Shown here: piece after piece, positions 36,075-43,989 of the stretch
How positions within the stretch are numbered: the stretch's first letter is position 1
Layout: each line of letters begins with the position of its first letter
Assembly (NCBI GenBank): GCA_012719445.1
Contig: JAAYAH010000015.1
Coordinates: forward strand, 1-64,000
Reading direction: 5' to 3'
DNA length: 64,000 nt
From: Actinomycetales bacterium
GTDB taxonomy: Bacteria; Actinomycetota; Actinomycetes; Actinomycetales; Kineosporiaceae
The notes under the pieces: generated by a model
The model's database searches: none
Seen by the model: only the letters and a program-made list of their open reading frames with translations
Told to the model about the DNA's origin: nothing
Program-made: the position numbers and the translations under genes

Positions 36075-36879
36075 GATCTCACCTCCGCGGAACAGCAGTG
36101 GTGCAGTTCATCGGCAGGTTTCGAGGGCGCATGAGTACGGCGACCGGGCTGTATCCGAACCGCTGCGTCCATTCGGCGCGGTGACGTGGCTGATGGTGAG
36201 GTCCTACCGGAGCGCATGCGGGTGAACCGGCATGACGGCGGGGTGGGTCAATGGGGGACGGAACGGCAGGGAGCGAGGCGGGGGCACCTCGTTCCCGGGG
36301 GAGCAGGTTGTGGTCGCCCAGGCCTGCCTGCGCCAGACCCCTTCACTCTTCGGGAGACGGCTGGTCGGGTGTCTAGGTGGTCAGGAGGGTGACGTCGAGT
36401 CGGACCATCGTCGACGTCCTCGGTCGATCCCTTGTCGGCCCTGCATCCGGGGCCAGGCCGGACAGGGGTCGTGCAGGTGACAGGGCCCCGGCAGGCCTTC
36501 GCTCCGCCCGGTGAGGCTGTCCCCGGCTTCACGCGCTGGGCTCGCGATCCTCCGGGCGGTTCGGCACGATCGCGACGCGACGGACGCGGCAGGGCTGTGC
36601 CGGACCGTCAAAGGGCTGTGGCCGGGCTGTCAAGCGGTGCCCTCGGCGTGGCAGATCTGCACAGAGGAGACTGACCGAACGGCGGACGGGGAACCATCCG
36701 TTTCACGCCCCGTGTTCACGTGACAACACAGTGTCATGAGTGGCAGGCTGAATGCCGTCCCAGTGGGGATCACGGGAGAGCGGTCCCATCCGCCGGATTC
36801 GTTGTCCACGGCCGGCGGAGTGAATGGCAGGACCAATTCCCGAGTCGTTTGTTGTCCTTCAACCAGGGGGAATCCCTTC
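36075..36879. other. Long divergent intergenic region
   Basis: This 805-base gap separates the minus-strand glycosidase-like gene from the SipW-type operon. The only clear structure is the palindrome TCACGTGA at 36716-36723, immediately followed by TGACA-N6-TGTCA (36721-36736), about 145 bases upstream of the operon start. I saw no gene; the short frames show no family features. Confidence 0.45.
36716..36736. promoter_or_regulatory. Overlapping palindromes upstream of the SipW-type operon
   Basis: The perfect 8-base palindrome TCACGTGA overlaps the dyad TGACA-acacag-TGTCA. Location upstream of an operon start and double symmetry suggest an operator; the regulator is unknown. Confidence 0.3.
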
Positions 36880-37347
36880 ATGTTCAAGCTGAGCAAGAAG
36901 TCCGTTGCTCTGTCCACCGCAGCTCTCGTCGTCGCCGGTGGCGTCGCCGCCTACGCCTGGTCGGTCAACGCGACCGGTACCGGTTACGCCAAGACCGACA
37001 CCACGCAGTCCATCACCTTCTCGAACGACACCCTGACCAAGCTCTGGCCCGGCACGGCGCAGCCCATCGGTGTCAAGTACGTCAGCACCAACCAGGGGAA
37101 CGTGGACGTGACGCTCGCCCCCCGGGTCACGTCCGTGAGGAAGGGCGGAGAGGACGTCTCCGCGCAGTGCCCGACGACCAACTTCTCGGTGACGCCCGCG
37201 ACGAAGACCCTCAACCTGGCCCCGACCGGAGAGGCCGGGCCCACGCCCGTCGGTGAGGGCAATGACCCGACACTCACCCTGGCTACAACCGCACCCAACG
37301 AGTGCCAGGGCGTCACGGTGACCATCAGCTACGCACCTGCCCTCTGA
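36880..37347 (+). CDS. Small exported Ig-like protein with SipW-type N-terminus
   Basis: The protein has 155 residues. It begins MFKLSKKSVALSTAALVVAG and continues VAAYAWSVNATGTG, the pattern of SipW-dependent-type signal peptides of TasA/camelysin-like proteins. The mature part is beta-rich with LWPGTAQPI, VSTNQGN and two cysteines, the second in ECQGVTVTISY. AGGGGGAA precedes ATG 36880. The first 16 residues nearly match the gene at 63613. It is the first gene of a four-gene operon, with a hairpin directly behind it that would make it the most expressed. Role as fibre or matrix subunit is inference. Confidence 0.8.
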   Translation: MFKLSKKSVALSTAALVVAGGVAAYAWSVNATGTGYAKTDTTQSITFSNDTLTKLWPGTAQPIGVKYVSTNQGNVDVTLAPRVTSVRKGGEDVSAQCPTTNFSVTPATKTLNLAPTGEAGPTPVGEGNDPTLTLATTAPNECQGVTVTISYAPAL

Positions 37348-37366
37348 TCTCGATCACGTGGCAGAG

Positions 37367-37401
37367 CCCAGGGGCCGGGGAGTGCACCCCCGGCCCCTGG
37401 G
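37367..37401 (+). terminator. Hairpin between first and second gene of the SipW-type operon
   Basis: A perfect 14-bp stem (37367-37380 with 37388-37401) and 7-nt loop sit 20 bases after the first gene and 34 bases before the next. Since the downstream genes are tightly coupled and lack a promoter gap, partial termination would favour the first gene. Confidence 0.75.
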
Positions 37402-37434
37402 GTGTTCGTTCACCCCCCGGGAAAGGGCCACCGG

Positions 37435-37953
37435 ATGGCAGCGACGCGTCGACTGTTCGCCCTCGCGCGGCTGGCACTCCCCCTCGTCGTCGTCGGCGGG
37501 GCAGCGCTGTCCCTGGCCGGGGAGGGGACGGACCGGGCGATCCCTGTGGGCGCCCAGACCCTGGGGCAGCACGGCCAGCCCGTTGCGAGTAGCGGGAACG
37601 CCCCGCACAGTGATCTCGTCGTCAGCGGTTCGGTCCAGGACCTCTGGCCAGGGGTGGCCGGCTCCCTCAACCTGACCGTCACCAACGTCGGCCACCGGCC
37701 GATCCGGCTGCTGACGCTGGGTGCCGTCGCCGAGGGTCCGCACGGCTGCACCGCCTCGGAGAATCTGCGGATCAGCGCGTACGACGCGTCCGTGCCGGGA
37801 GCCGGGCAGTACCTGATCAAGAGTGGTAGCAGCGTGGTGGTCCCCCTGCAGGTCACCCTGCTCGACCTCCCCGAGAACCAGAGGTTCTGCGAGGGAGCGA
37901 CGTTCCGGCTGACCTACCACGGCTCCGCCGAGGGTATGCGGGGCAGGCCGTGA
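37435..37953 (+). CDS. Small exported Ig-like protein, paralogue 2
   Basis: The protein has 172 residues with an export signal (LFALARLALPLVVVGGAAL). The mature part repeats the layout of the first gene: LWPGVAGSL, then TVTNVGHRPI, a first cysteine in HGCTAS, and a closing FCEGATFRLTYHG. ATG 37435 follows GGGAAAGGG. The stop overlaps the next GTG (GTGA). The SipW-like AxAxW motif of its neighbours is missing here, so it may be processed by the general signal peptidase. Confidence 0.78.
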   Translation: MAATRRLFALARLALPLVVVGGAALSLAGEGTDRAIPVGAQTLGQHGQPVASSGNAPHSDLVVSGSVQDLWPGVAGSLNLTVTNVGHRPIRLLTLGAVAEGPHGCTASENLRISAYDASVPGAGQYLIKSGSSVVVPLQVTLLDLPENQRFCEGATFRLTYHGSAEGMRGRP

Positions 37954-38435
37954 GGCCGCCGGGTCGGTCGGGTCGCCGGGGCGACTGGGGACCGAGGCGG
38001 GCCGTCACCGCGGCAGGGATCGGGCTGCTCGCCGTCACCGTCGGGGGAGCCGCCCTCGCCCTCTGGACGAGCTCGGGCACCGGGACGGGCTCGGGGACCA
38101 CGGCATCGCTCACCCTGACCGGGGAGACGACCACCTCCGGGCTCCTGGCTCCCGGCGCGACGTCCGTCGTCCACCTCACCCTGACGAACCCCAACCCGGG
38201 AGAGATCACGATCGTCGCGCTCACCGGGGGGACGGCGCGGATCGCGGAGTCGGGCAGTGGTTCCTGCGATCCGGCCGCGGTCACGTTCGTGCCCCGGGCC
38301 GACCTCACCGTGCCCGTTCCGGCCGGCGGCTCCGTCGTGGTGGACGGGGTGGTGTCCATGAGCACCGAGGCCGCCGACGGCTGTCAGGGGGCCACGTTCA
38401 CCGTGCCGGTGACCGCAAGGGCGGAGACGTCATGA
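37950..38435 (+). CDS. Small exported Ig-like protein, paralogue 3
   Basis: The protein has 161 residues. A basic start (RSGRRGDWGPRRAV) leads into GLLAVTVGGAALALWTSSGTG, matching the AxAxW(T/S)xxG pattern of the first gene. The mature part contains LAPGATSVVHLTLTNPNPG, a cysteine in GSCDPA and the closing DGCQGATFTVPV. GTG 37950 overlaps the previous stop and ATGA overlaps the next start, so translation of the three downstream genes is coupled. Confidence 0.78.
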   Translation: MRPPGRSGRRGDWGPRRAVTAAGIGLLAVTVGGAALALWTSSGTGTGSGTTASLTLTGETTTSGLLAPGATSVVHLTLTNPNPGEITIVALTGGTARIAESGSGSCDPAAVTFVPRADLTVPVPAGGSVVVDGVVSMSTEAADGCQGATFTVPVTARAETS

Positions 38436-40324
38436 GACGGCGCATCCTCATCGTGACCGCGTCGGCGGCAGCGCTGAGCCTGATCGTCGGCGTTCCGGTG
38501 GCCTCAGCCCGATGGACGGGGCAGACCACCGTCGACACCACGCCGTCGGCCGGTGTCCTTCGGCGTCCGGGTGAGCTGACCACCGCGCCACGAGTTGCCG
38601 GTGCCGACGATCGCGCGATCGTGCTGAGCTGGGCGGCCGCCGACCCGGCCAGCGGCTCGATCGACCCGACCGGGTACCGGGTGGAGCGACGTCGGGTCGA
38701 CGACCCGGTCTGGCGTCAGCTCCCGCTCACGGTGTCGTGTCAGGGCGGAACGTGCACGGCGACCGACACCGCTGCCGAGGTCGACACCTCCTACCGGTAC
38801 CGGGTCACCTCGCTGTCGGGACAGCACTGGGAGAGCAGGCCTGGCCCCGAACGTCTCGCGGCGTCGCTGTTCCCGACCGCAGCCCTCGTCGCTCCGGCTC
38901 CGGTCCACCTGGTGTCGATCGCCGTCGAGCCCGGTGCGGAGGATCGTCTCCTCGCGGTGGGCTCGGGGGGAGTCATCGCCGCCTGCACGGCGGACTGCGG
39001 GACAGCCTCGGCGACCTGGCGGGTGCTCGTCTCACCGGTGGACAGGGACCTGCACCGGGTGGTGGTCGATCCCCGCTCGGGCGCCGCCTGGGCGGTCGGC
39101 TCCCACGGGACGGTGGTCACCTGCGCAGGCGACTGCGCCACCGGGACCGGAGCGTGGCGGACGGTGTCCACCTCGCTGGCCACCGGCAGCCGGATCACCG
39201 CCGACCTGTACGGCGTCTACGCCGAGGGGGACGTCGTCGCCGTCGTCGGCACCGGAGGCGGCCTCTGGTACAGCACCACCGGTGGTGACTCGTGGCGGCC
39301 GGGCACCTTCACCGGGCACGGGCCGGGTGCCAGGACGACGCTCCACTCCATCAGCGGCCCGGACGCGAGGCACCTCGTGGTCGTCGGGTCCAAGGGCTTC
39401 ATGGCCGGGTGCGCGTTCACCGGCTCCGGCGTCTGCGGAGACGGGGCGGCCGGCGACCACGCCTTCTCTCCGGTGACCTACGCGCAGTCGGAGGCCGAGC
39501 CGGAGGGGGACGCCGTCGTCCGGGACGTCGTGTGGCTGGGACCGGCTCCGGGCACGTTCCACGCCGTCGGCTCGGGCGGCCTGATCCTGGCTGCCCCCGC
39601 GCCGTCCGGCCCGTGGGTCGACCGGCGGGTCGCCGGGGTCCACGACCTGCGATCGGCAGTGGCTCTGGACGGTGTCGAGGTCGGCGCCGTCGGCTCCACC
39701 GGGGACTGGGTGCGCTGCACCGTCACGGCCTGCGCCGCCGCCGCTCCGGCGGCACCCGAAGGCGTCACCGGGATCACCGGTCGGGCCGGTGGCTCGGGAC
39801 AGGCCCGCTTCTGGGCCGTCGGGGGCGGAGCGGGAACGGTGTGGCGCCGGAACGCGCACCCGTCGGTCGGCTGGGCCGCAACGGCGATTCCCCGCACGGT
39901 GGACCCCGACGTGCTGCGCCGGAACGACGGCGACAGCCTGAGCGTCCCGCTCCGCCCGCAGGGCGAGGAGCTCCCCGCCACCTGCGAGGCGCCGTATCTC
40001 CGGGTGGTGACCTCCGTACCCGGCGGTCCGGTTCCGGCGGTCGCGCCGACCGTGCGCGTGCGCCTGGGCTATCGGCTCACCGGAGCACCGCCCGATCGAG
40101 CCCTCCGGGTGCTCGCCTCGACCGACGGGGCGACGTGGCACGAACCGGCGGCCACGGCGGTCTCCGCGGCCGGTGGAGCACAGCGGACGATGGTCGCGAG
40201 GTACGGCACCGACCTGGCCTGGGACACCGGGCACCCGCAGCCGCTCGGCCTCTGCGTCATGGGCGGTGGGACGGGCGGGCGGACGATGACCGTCGATCTG
40301 CTCCACGTAGACGTGGGCCTGTGA
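38432..40324 (+). CDS. Secreted FN3-like plus BNR/YCF48-like propeller protein
   Basis: The protein has 630 residues. The signal region ends PVASARWTGQT, again close to the operon pattern. Residues about 45-145 form a fibronectin type III-like domain (AIVLSWAAAD, YRVERRRVDD, SYRYRVTS). Then come repeated units such as LLAVGSGGVIAAC, AWAVGSHGTVVTC, VVAVVGTGGGLWYSTTGGD and HLVVVGSKGFMAGC, typical of BNR/YCF48-like propellers, with paired cysteines in most blades. The last 130 residues are a beta-sandwich. It is probably a large surface partner of the three small proteins. No catalytic motif is seen. Confidence 0.82.
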   Translation: MRRRILIVTASAAALSLIVGVPVASARWTGQTTVDTTPSAGVLRRPGELTTAPRVAGADDRAIVLSWAAADPASGSIDPTGYRVERRRVDDPVWRQLPLTVSCQGGTCTATDTAAEVDTSYRYRVTSLSGQHWESRPGPERLAASLFPTAALVAPAPVHLVSIAVEPGAEDRLLAVGSGGVIAACTADCGTASATWRVLVSPVDRDLHRVVVDPRSGAAWAVGSHGTVVTCAGDCATGTGAWRTVSTSLATGSRITADLYGVYAEGDVVAVVGTGGGLWYSTTGGDSWRPGTFTGHGPGARTTLHSISGPDARHLVVVGSKGFMAGCAFTGSGVCGDGAAGDHAFSPVTYAQSEAEPEGDAVVRDVVWLGPAPGTFHAVGSGGLILAAPAPSGPWVDRRVAGVHDLRSAVALDGVEVGAVGSTGDWVRCTVTACAAAAPAAPEGVTGITGRAGGSGQARFWAVGGGAGTVWRRNAHPSVGWAATAIPRTVDPDVLRRNDGDSLSVPLRPQGEELPATCEAPYLRVVTSVPGGPVPAVAPTVRVRLGYRLTGAPPDRALRVLASTDGATWHEPAATAVSAAGGAQRTMVARYGTDLAWDTGHPQPLGLCVMGGGTGGRTMTVDLLHVDVGL

Positions 40325-40515
40325 CCAAGTTGGCTATGTCCGCCGGCCTGATCAGTTGACGGTTCCAGCCCTGGTGTGATGCGTGCGGTACGGCGGGCGT
40401 GAGGAGGTAACGACGCGGATCGTGCTCTGGGGTTGGCGCGACCGCTGCGGACCGAGTGCTTCCAGTGCATCGAGAAGAACGGCTCGAGCCAGAACGTACT
40501 CGGGCGCCATGGCCA

Positions 40516-40927
40516 TCACCGTGGCTCGCTCTCGACTGCCCAGCGTGCTCGCGAGCGCGCAAGTATGTCCATGACCTGCTCGGCCTCCTCCGGTGAACGA
40601 CCGGGAAGGGTCAGGAGGTCGGCGAGCAGTTGGGCGAGCGGGACCACTGCCGGCTTCCCGCTCCGACGTTCGCCGGGCTGCAGCAGCGACGGCTCACTCG
40701 GTCGGGCCAGGACCACGTTGGCCGTGCCCGGCGCTGCCGGGTACAGGCCGAGTTCTTGCGCCAGGGTCGTCGGGCGAGCGGTATACAGCGCGGCCAGCAC
40801 GCACGAGATCGGAAAGGGACGCCGTGGGCTCCGATTCCAGGGCGACCGACCAGGTGGACGGCACGGCCTCCCGCAGGCGCTCGAGGCACTCAGCGATGGT
40901 TCGCCCACATCCGCGTCGGAGCGTCAC
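40516..40927 (-). pseudogene. Frameshifted partner gene of the XRE regulator
   Basis: A GTG at 40927 overlaps the stop of the regulator gene (GTGA) and opens a frame reading TIAECLERLREAVPSTW, which soon degenerates. From about 40803 another frame reads well: VLAALYTARPTTLAQELGLY through VPLAQLLADLLTLPGRSPEE to a stop at 40516. The natural protein would be about 135 residues, so a frameshift near 40805-40830 is likely. The C-terminal part recalls AbiEi-type or regulator-associated domains, but I cannot name the family. A toxin or antitoxin partner is possible but unproven. Confidence 0.5.
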
Positions 40928-41175
40928 AGCCCCAGGGGGGTGAGGTCCTTGGGTTCGGCGCCACGGAGGAGGTCGGCGAGTGGGACGCCGAAGGCGGAGC
41001 AGAACAGGGGCAGGTCGCTGACGCCGATGCGGCGCTGGCCGGACTCGGTGTCGCTGATCATGCCGACGGACCAGCCCATGCGCTCCGCCAGGTCCCGCTG
41101 GCGCCAGCCCTTGCGAGCACGTTCGGCCCGGACGTTCCGGGCGACGATGGTGTTCAGGTCGGCCACGGGAACCAC
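40924..41175 (-). CDS. XRE-family helix-turn-helix regulator
   Basis: The protein has 83 residues and is a single HTH_3 domain: NVRAERARKGWRQRDLAERM, then MISDTESGQRRIGVSDL and LFCSAFGVPLADLL. GTG 41175 is chosen because GGGAGA lies 10 bases upstream; a frame extension to 41226 has no such site. It overlaps by GTGA with the broken downstream gene, so the two were once an operon, as in toxin-antitoxin or accessory regulatory pairs. Confidence 0.8.
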   Translation of the reverse strand: MVPVADLNTIVARNVRAERARKGWRQRDLAERMGWSVGMISDTESGQRRIGVSDLPLFCSAFGVPLADLLRGAEPKDLTPLGL

Positions 41176-41343
41176 CGTAGGGAAGTCTCCCGAAGGAAGG
41201 CACCATCGGCCGGGTTGCGTCGTCAATAACCCGATCGATACGGTGTCCAGGCGAGCGGTGGGGGTAACTGCTGCCTCTCAGGGGTAATGCTGTCAACTGT
41301 CGGGCGTGGGCGGGTCCGGTGGCCGGATGTCGAGGGGAACGAC

Positions 41344-41670
41344 ATGGCGGATCCGTCCAGTCGATGGGTGCGGCCGGTGGCAGTGGGTTTGGTGCGCCAC
41401 CCGCCCGGCACAGGGGACGCCCGGCGCCGCCGGGTGCGGATCGAGCAGGCGCTGCGGGCCGACGAGGAGGGGTACGCCCTCGCCGACATCGTGGAGATCG
41501 ACGACGTGATCCTCCGTGAGGACGGGGCCCTGCTCGTCGTCGAGGGCATGGCGGTGCGGTTCGACGCCTACGCCGTCCTCGTCACCGGCGCCGTGGACCG
41601 GGCCCGGGTCGAGGACCTCGCGGAGCGGCTCCGGCTCCTGCTCGTCGACGTCCCCGAGCCGGGGGAGTGA
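41344..41670 (+). CDS. Small soluble protein of unknown function
   Basis: The protein has 108 residues. The ATG at 41344 follows GAGGGGAA. It is mixed alpha/beta with RIEQALRADEEGYALADIVE, then a strand-rich VILREDGALLVVEGMAVRFD and VLVTGAVDRARVEDLAERL. No signal peptide, no helix-turn-helix, no catalytic motif. It stands alone between the minus-strand regulator and the HEAT-repeat gene. I do not recognise the family. Confidence 0.6.
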   Translation: MADPSSRWVRPVAVGLVRHPPGTGDARRRRVRIEQALRADEEGYALADIVEIDDVILREDGALLVVEGMAVRFDAYAVLVTGAVDRARVEDLAERLRLLLVDVPEPGE

Positions 41671-41806
41671 CCCGGTATCCCCGCTCCGCCTGTTGGGCAC
41701 CACCTTCGACTGTCTCCGGGGGCAGCCGTCGGCGGGGCGGTGTGGGGCGGGAGGCCGGGGACTCCGACCAGATCGGGAGCGTTGCGGGGAGAGCCTCGGG
41801 GCTCGG

Positions 41807-42580
41807 TCACAGCAGCCGGGCGAGGCGCTTCTTCCGACGGTTCTCCCGCACGATCCAGGCGACGTCGGGGTCGTCGTGGTCGGCGAGGGCGAGGAACCGG
41901 GGCAGGCCGCGCTCGGGGTCCGCGGCGACGGCGACGCTCCAGCAGTAGCCCAACCCCTGCCGCAGCGTGCGCACGTCCGGGTCCCGGCGTTCGGCGGCGG
42001 GTCGGGCGGCCAGCGTCGAGGTCACCCGGGCGCACAGGTCGACGGCCATCCCGGCGGCCGGGGTGGTGGTCAGCAGGCGGGGTTCGCAGACGGCGGCCAG
42101 TGCGGCACGCTGGACCAGGGGGTGCGGATCGTCGGCCCAGGCGGTGACCACGGCGAGCAGGCGGGGCAGGTCGACGTCCCCGAGCCGCTGCATGGCCATC
42201 GCCACGGCCTCGCGCACCCGCCACCGGGCGTCGGCGGCGTGCCCGTGGAGCCGCTCGACGAGGGCGGCACGGGTCGACCGGGTGTCGGCGGGCGCAGTGT
42301 CGGTGGGCGCAGTATCGGCGGACGCGGTGTCGGTGCTGACCGTGTCGGTTGCGTCGGCGAGGAGCCTGCCGAGGCCGACGACGCCGCAGAAGACCAGGTA
42401 CTCGTCGTCGGTGGCGATGAGCTCGTCGAGGTACCCGCCGTCCGCCTCCTCGGCGAGTGCCTGGGCCAGTTCGATGTTGCCGCGAGGTCCGGGCAGCCCG
42501 GAGTGCTCGTGCAGGAACGCCGTCCAGCGTTCGCGGTCGAGAGTGCGTAGCTCCGCCCGGTACTGATCACGCCGTCCCAC
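41807..42580 (-). CDS. HEAT-repeat-like protein
   Basis: The protein has 257 residues from GTG 42580. It is almost all helical with repeat-like units: WRVREAVAMAMQRLGDVDLP, HPLVQRAALAAVCEPRLL and VRTLRQGLGYCWSVAVAA, followed by DPDVAWIVRENRRKKRLARL, the kind of ending seen in HEAT/ALK-repeat proteins. A short Thr/Asp/Ala repeat (about residues 85-105) interrupts it. The start is uncertain because no good ribosome site is visible. Probably a protein-binding scaffold; partner unknown. Confidence 0.68.
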   Translation of the reverse strand: MGRRDQYRAELRTLDRERWTAFLHEHSGLPGPRGNIELAQALAEEADGGYLDELIATDDEYLVFCGVVGLGRLLADATDTVSTDTASADTAPTDTAPADTRSTRAALVERLHGHAADARWRVREAVAMAMQRLGDVDLPRLLAVVTAWADDPHPLVQRAALAAVCEPRLLTTTPAAGMAVDLCARVTSTLAARPAAERRDPDVRTLRQGLGYCWSVAVAADPERGLPRFLALADHDDPDVAWIVRENRRKKRLARLL

Positions 42581-43020
42581 CCGGGCAGCGTAGCCCCGCC
42601 CGCCGCAGCCCCCACCGTGCTCGTGCGGTCTCCTGCTCAGTTCGGTGCTGCCCGCTCGGTGCTGCCCGCGCCGATGCCGTGCCCCCGTACCGGGCGTCGG
42701 CGGCGGGTCGAGGACGATGGATCGGTCACCACGCGTCATCCCTGTCACGGTTCGTCACGATCAATCGGCTGTTCTGCCGAGATCGACTACCACACCTACG
42801 GCCCGACAACGGGCACGCGGTCAAGTGTGGCGTGACGCGGTGAAATCCTGATGACACGGGTTGTGACGATCTGGGTCATGCGCTCCCCGAAAGGGACGAG
42901 GACCCCGGACGCCGCAAGACAACCCAAGTGGGTGGGGTGGTGTCTCGCACCGGGTCCGTGCCATGGAGCGTGGGCCCGTGCGAGCGCGCCCGCCCAGACC
43001 TTCCAGCAGTTGGGGGAGAC
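42581..43020. other. Intergenic region before glycan block B
   Basis: This 440-base gap lies between the divergent HEAT-like and GT2 genes. It holds a two-copy direct repeat of tcggtgctgcccgc near 42645-42673 and an A/T-richer stretch at 42750-42880 where a promoter is likely, but no element can be assigned. No gene seen. Confidence 0.4.
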
Positions 43021-43989
43021 ATGACCAGCAGCGGCACGCTCGACGTGACAGCGGTGGTGTGCACCCATCAGATGCTCAGGTACCCGCAGCTCCTCGCCTG
43101 TCTGGAATCGCTGCACGCCCAGACCCGACCGCCCCAGGAGATCATCGTCGTGGTCGACGGCTGCCCTGAGGTCGCCGAGGCCTTGACCGGGCGGGGCGGT
43201 CCGGAGACGGTGGTGGCGCTGCCCGAGAACGCCGGTCTCTCCGCGGCCCGCAACGCCGGCGTCCAGCGGGTCTCCACCGAGTGGGTCGCCTTCCTCGACG
43301 ACGACGCGATCGCCGAGGAGACCTGGCTGGAGCGCCTCCAGGCGGCCTGCCGGGAAATGGGCACCGTCGGCGCGGGCGGCTGGTCAGCCCCGCTGTTCGA
43401 CGGATCGGAGCCGTCCTGGCTGCCCCCCGAACTGCTGTGGACCGTCGGCTGCTCCTACCGCGGCATGCCCTCGGTCAGGACGCTGATCCGGAACGTCTTC
43501 GGCGGGTGCGCGTTGCTGCGCCGCGATCTCTTCGACCTCGTCGGCGGCTTCGACGTCGACCTGGGCCGCAGGGGGACCGGGACCGACGGCGGCGAGGAGG
43601 CGGAGTTCTGCCTGCGCGTCACCGCCGCCGACCCGGCCGCACGGTTCGCCCACGTCCCCGACGCCGTCATCCGGCACCGGGTCGGCGAGGAACGCGCCCG
43701 CCCTCGCTACGTCCTCGCCCGGTGCTACTCCGACGGCAAGTCCAAGGGCGTCATCGCCCGCAGCCGTGGCCTGCGGGCGCTCGGGGCCGAGAGCTCCTTC
43801 CTGCTCCGGGTGGTGCCGAGCGGGATCGTCGCGTGCCTGCGCACCGGTCGGGTCAGCACCGCAGCCGCGCTCCTCGCCGGGGTCGCCGCGGCGTCCCTCG
43901 GCTACCTCCAGTCGCGCGTCACCGGGGTCTTCGCCGGCCCCCTGTCGACCTCTCCCGTCACCTCATCGAGGCAGTTATGCGGATCCTGA
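43021..43989 (+). CDS. GT2-family glycosyltransferase, opens block B
   Basis: The protein has 322 residues. VTAVVCTHQMLRYPQLLACL, IIVVVDGCPE and the metal-binding FLDDDAIAEETWL (near residue 93) define GT2; GGEEAEFCLRV is the acceptor-side acidic motif. It is paralogous to the protein at 9126 (shared PSWLPPELLWTVGCSY-type and RYVLARCYSDGKSK segments). ATG 43021 has GGGGGAG just upstream, better than the longer frame from 42928. It overlaps the next gene by 13 bases. Confidence 0.9.
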   Translation: MTSSGTLDVTAVVCTHQMLRYPQLLACLESLHAQTRPPQEIIVVVDGCPEVAEALTGRGGPETVVALPENAGLSAARNAGVQRVSTEWVAFLDDDAIAEETWLERLQAACREMGTVGAGGWSAPLFDGSEPSWLPPELLWTVGCSYRGMPSVRTLIRNVFGGCALLRRDLFDLVGGFDVDLGRRGTGTDGGEEAEFCLRVTAADPAARFAHVPDAVIRHRVGEERARPRYVLARCYSDGKSKGVIARSRGLRALGAESSFLLRVVPSGIVACLRTGRVSTAAALLAGVAAASLGYLQSRVTGVFAGPLSTSPVTSSRQLCGS

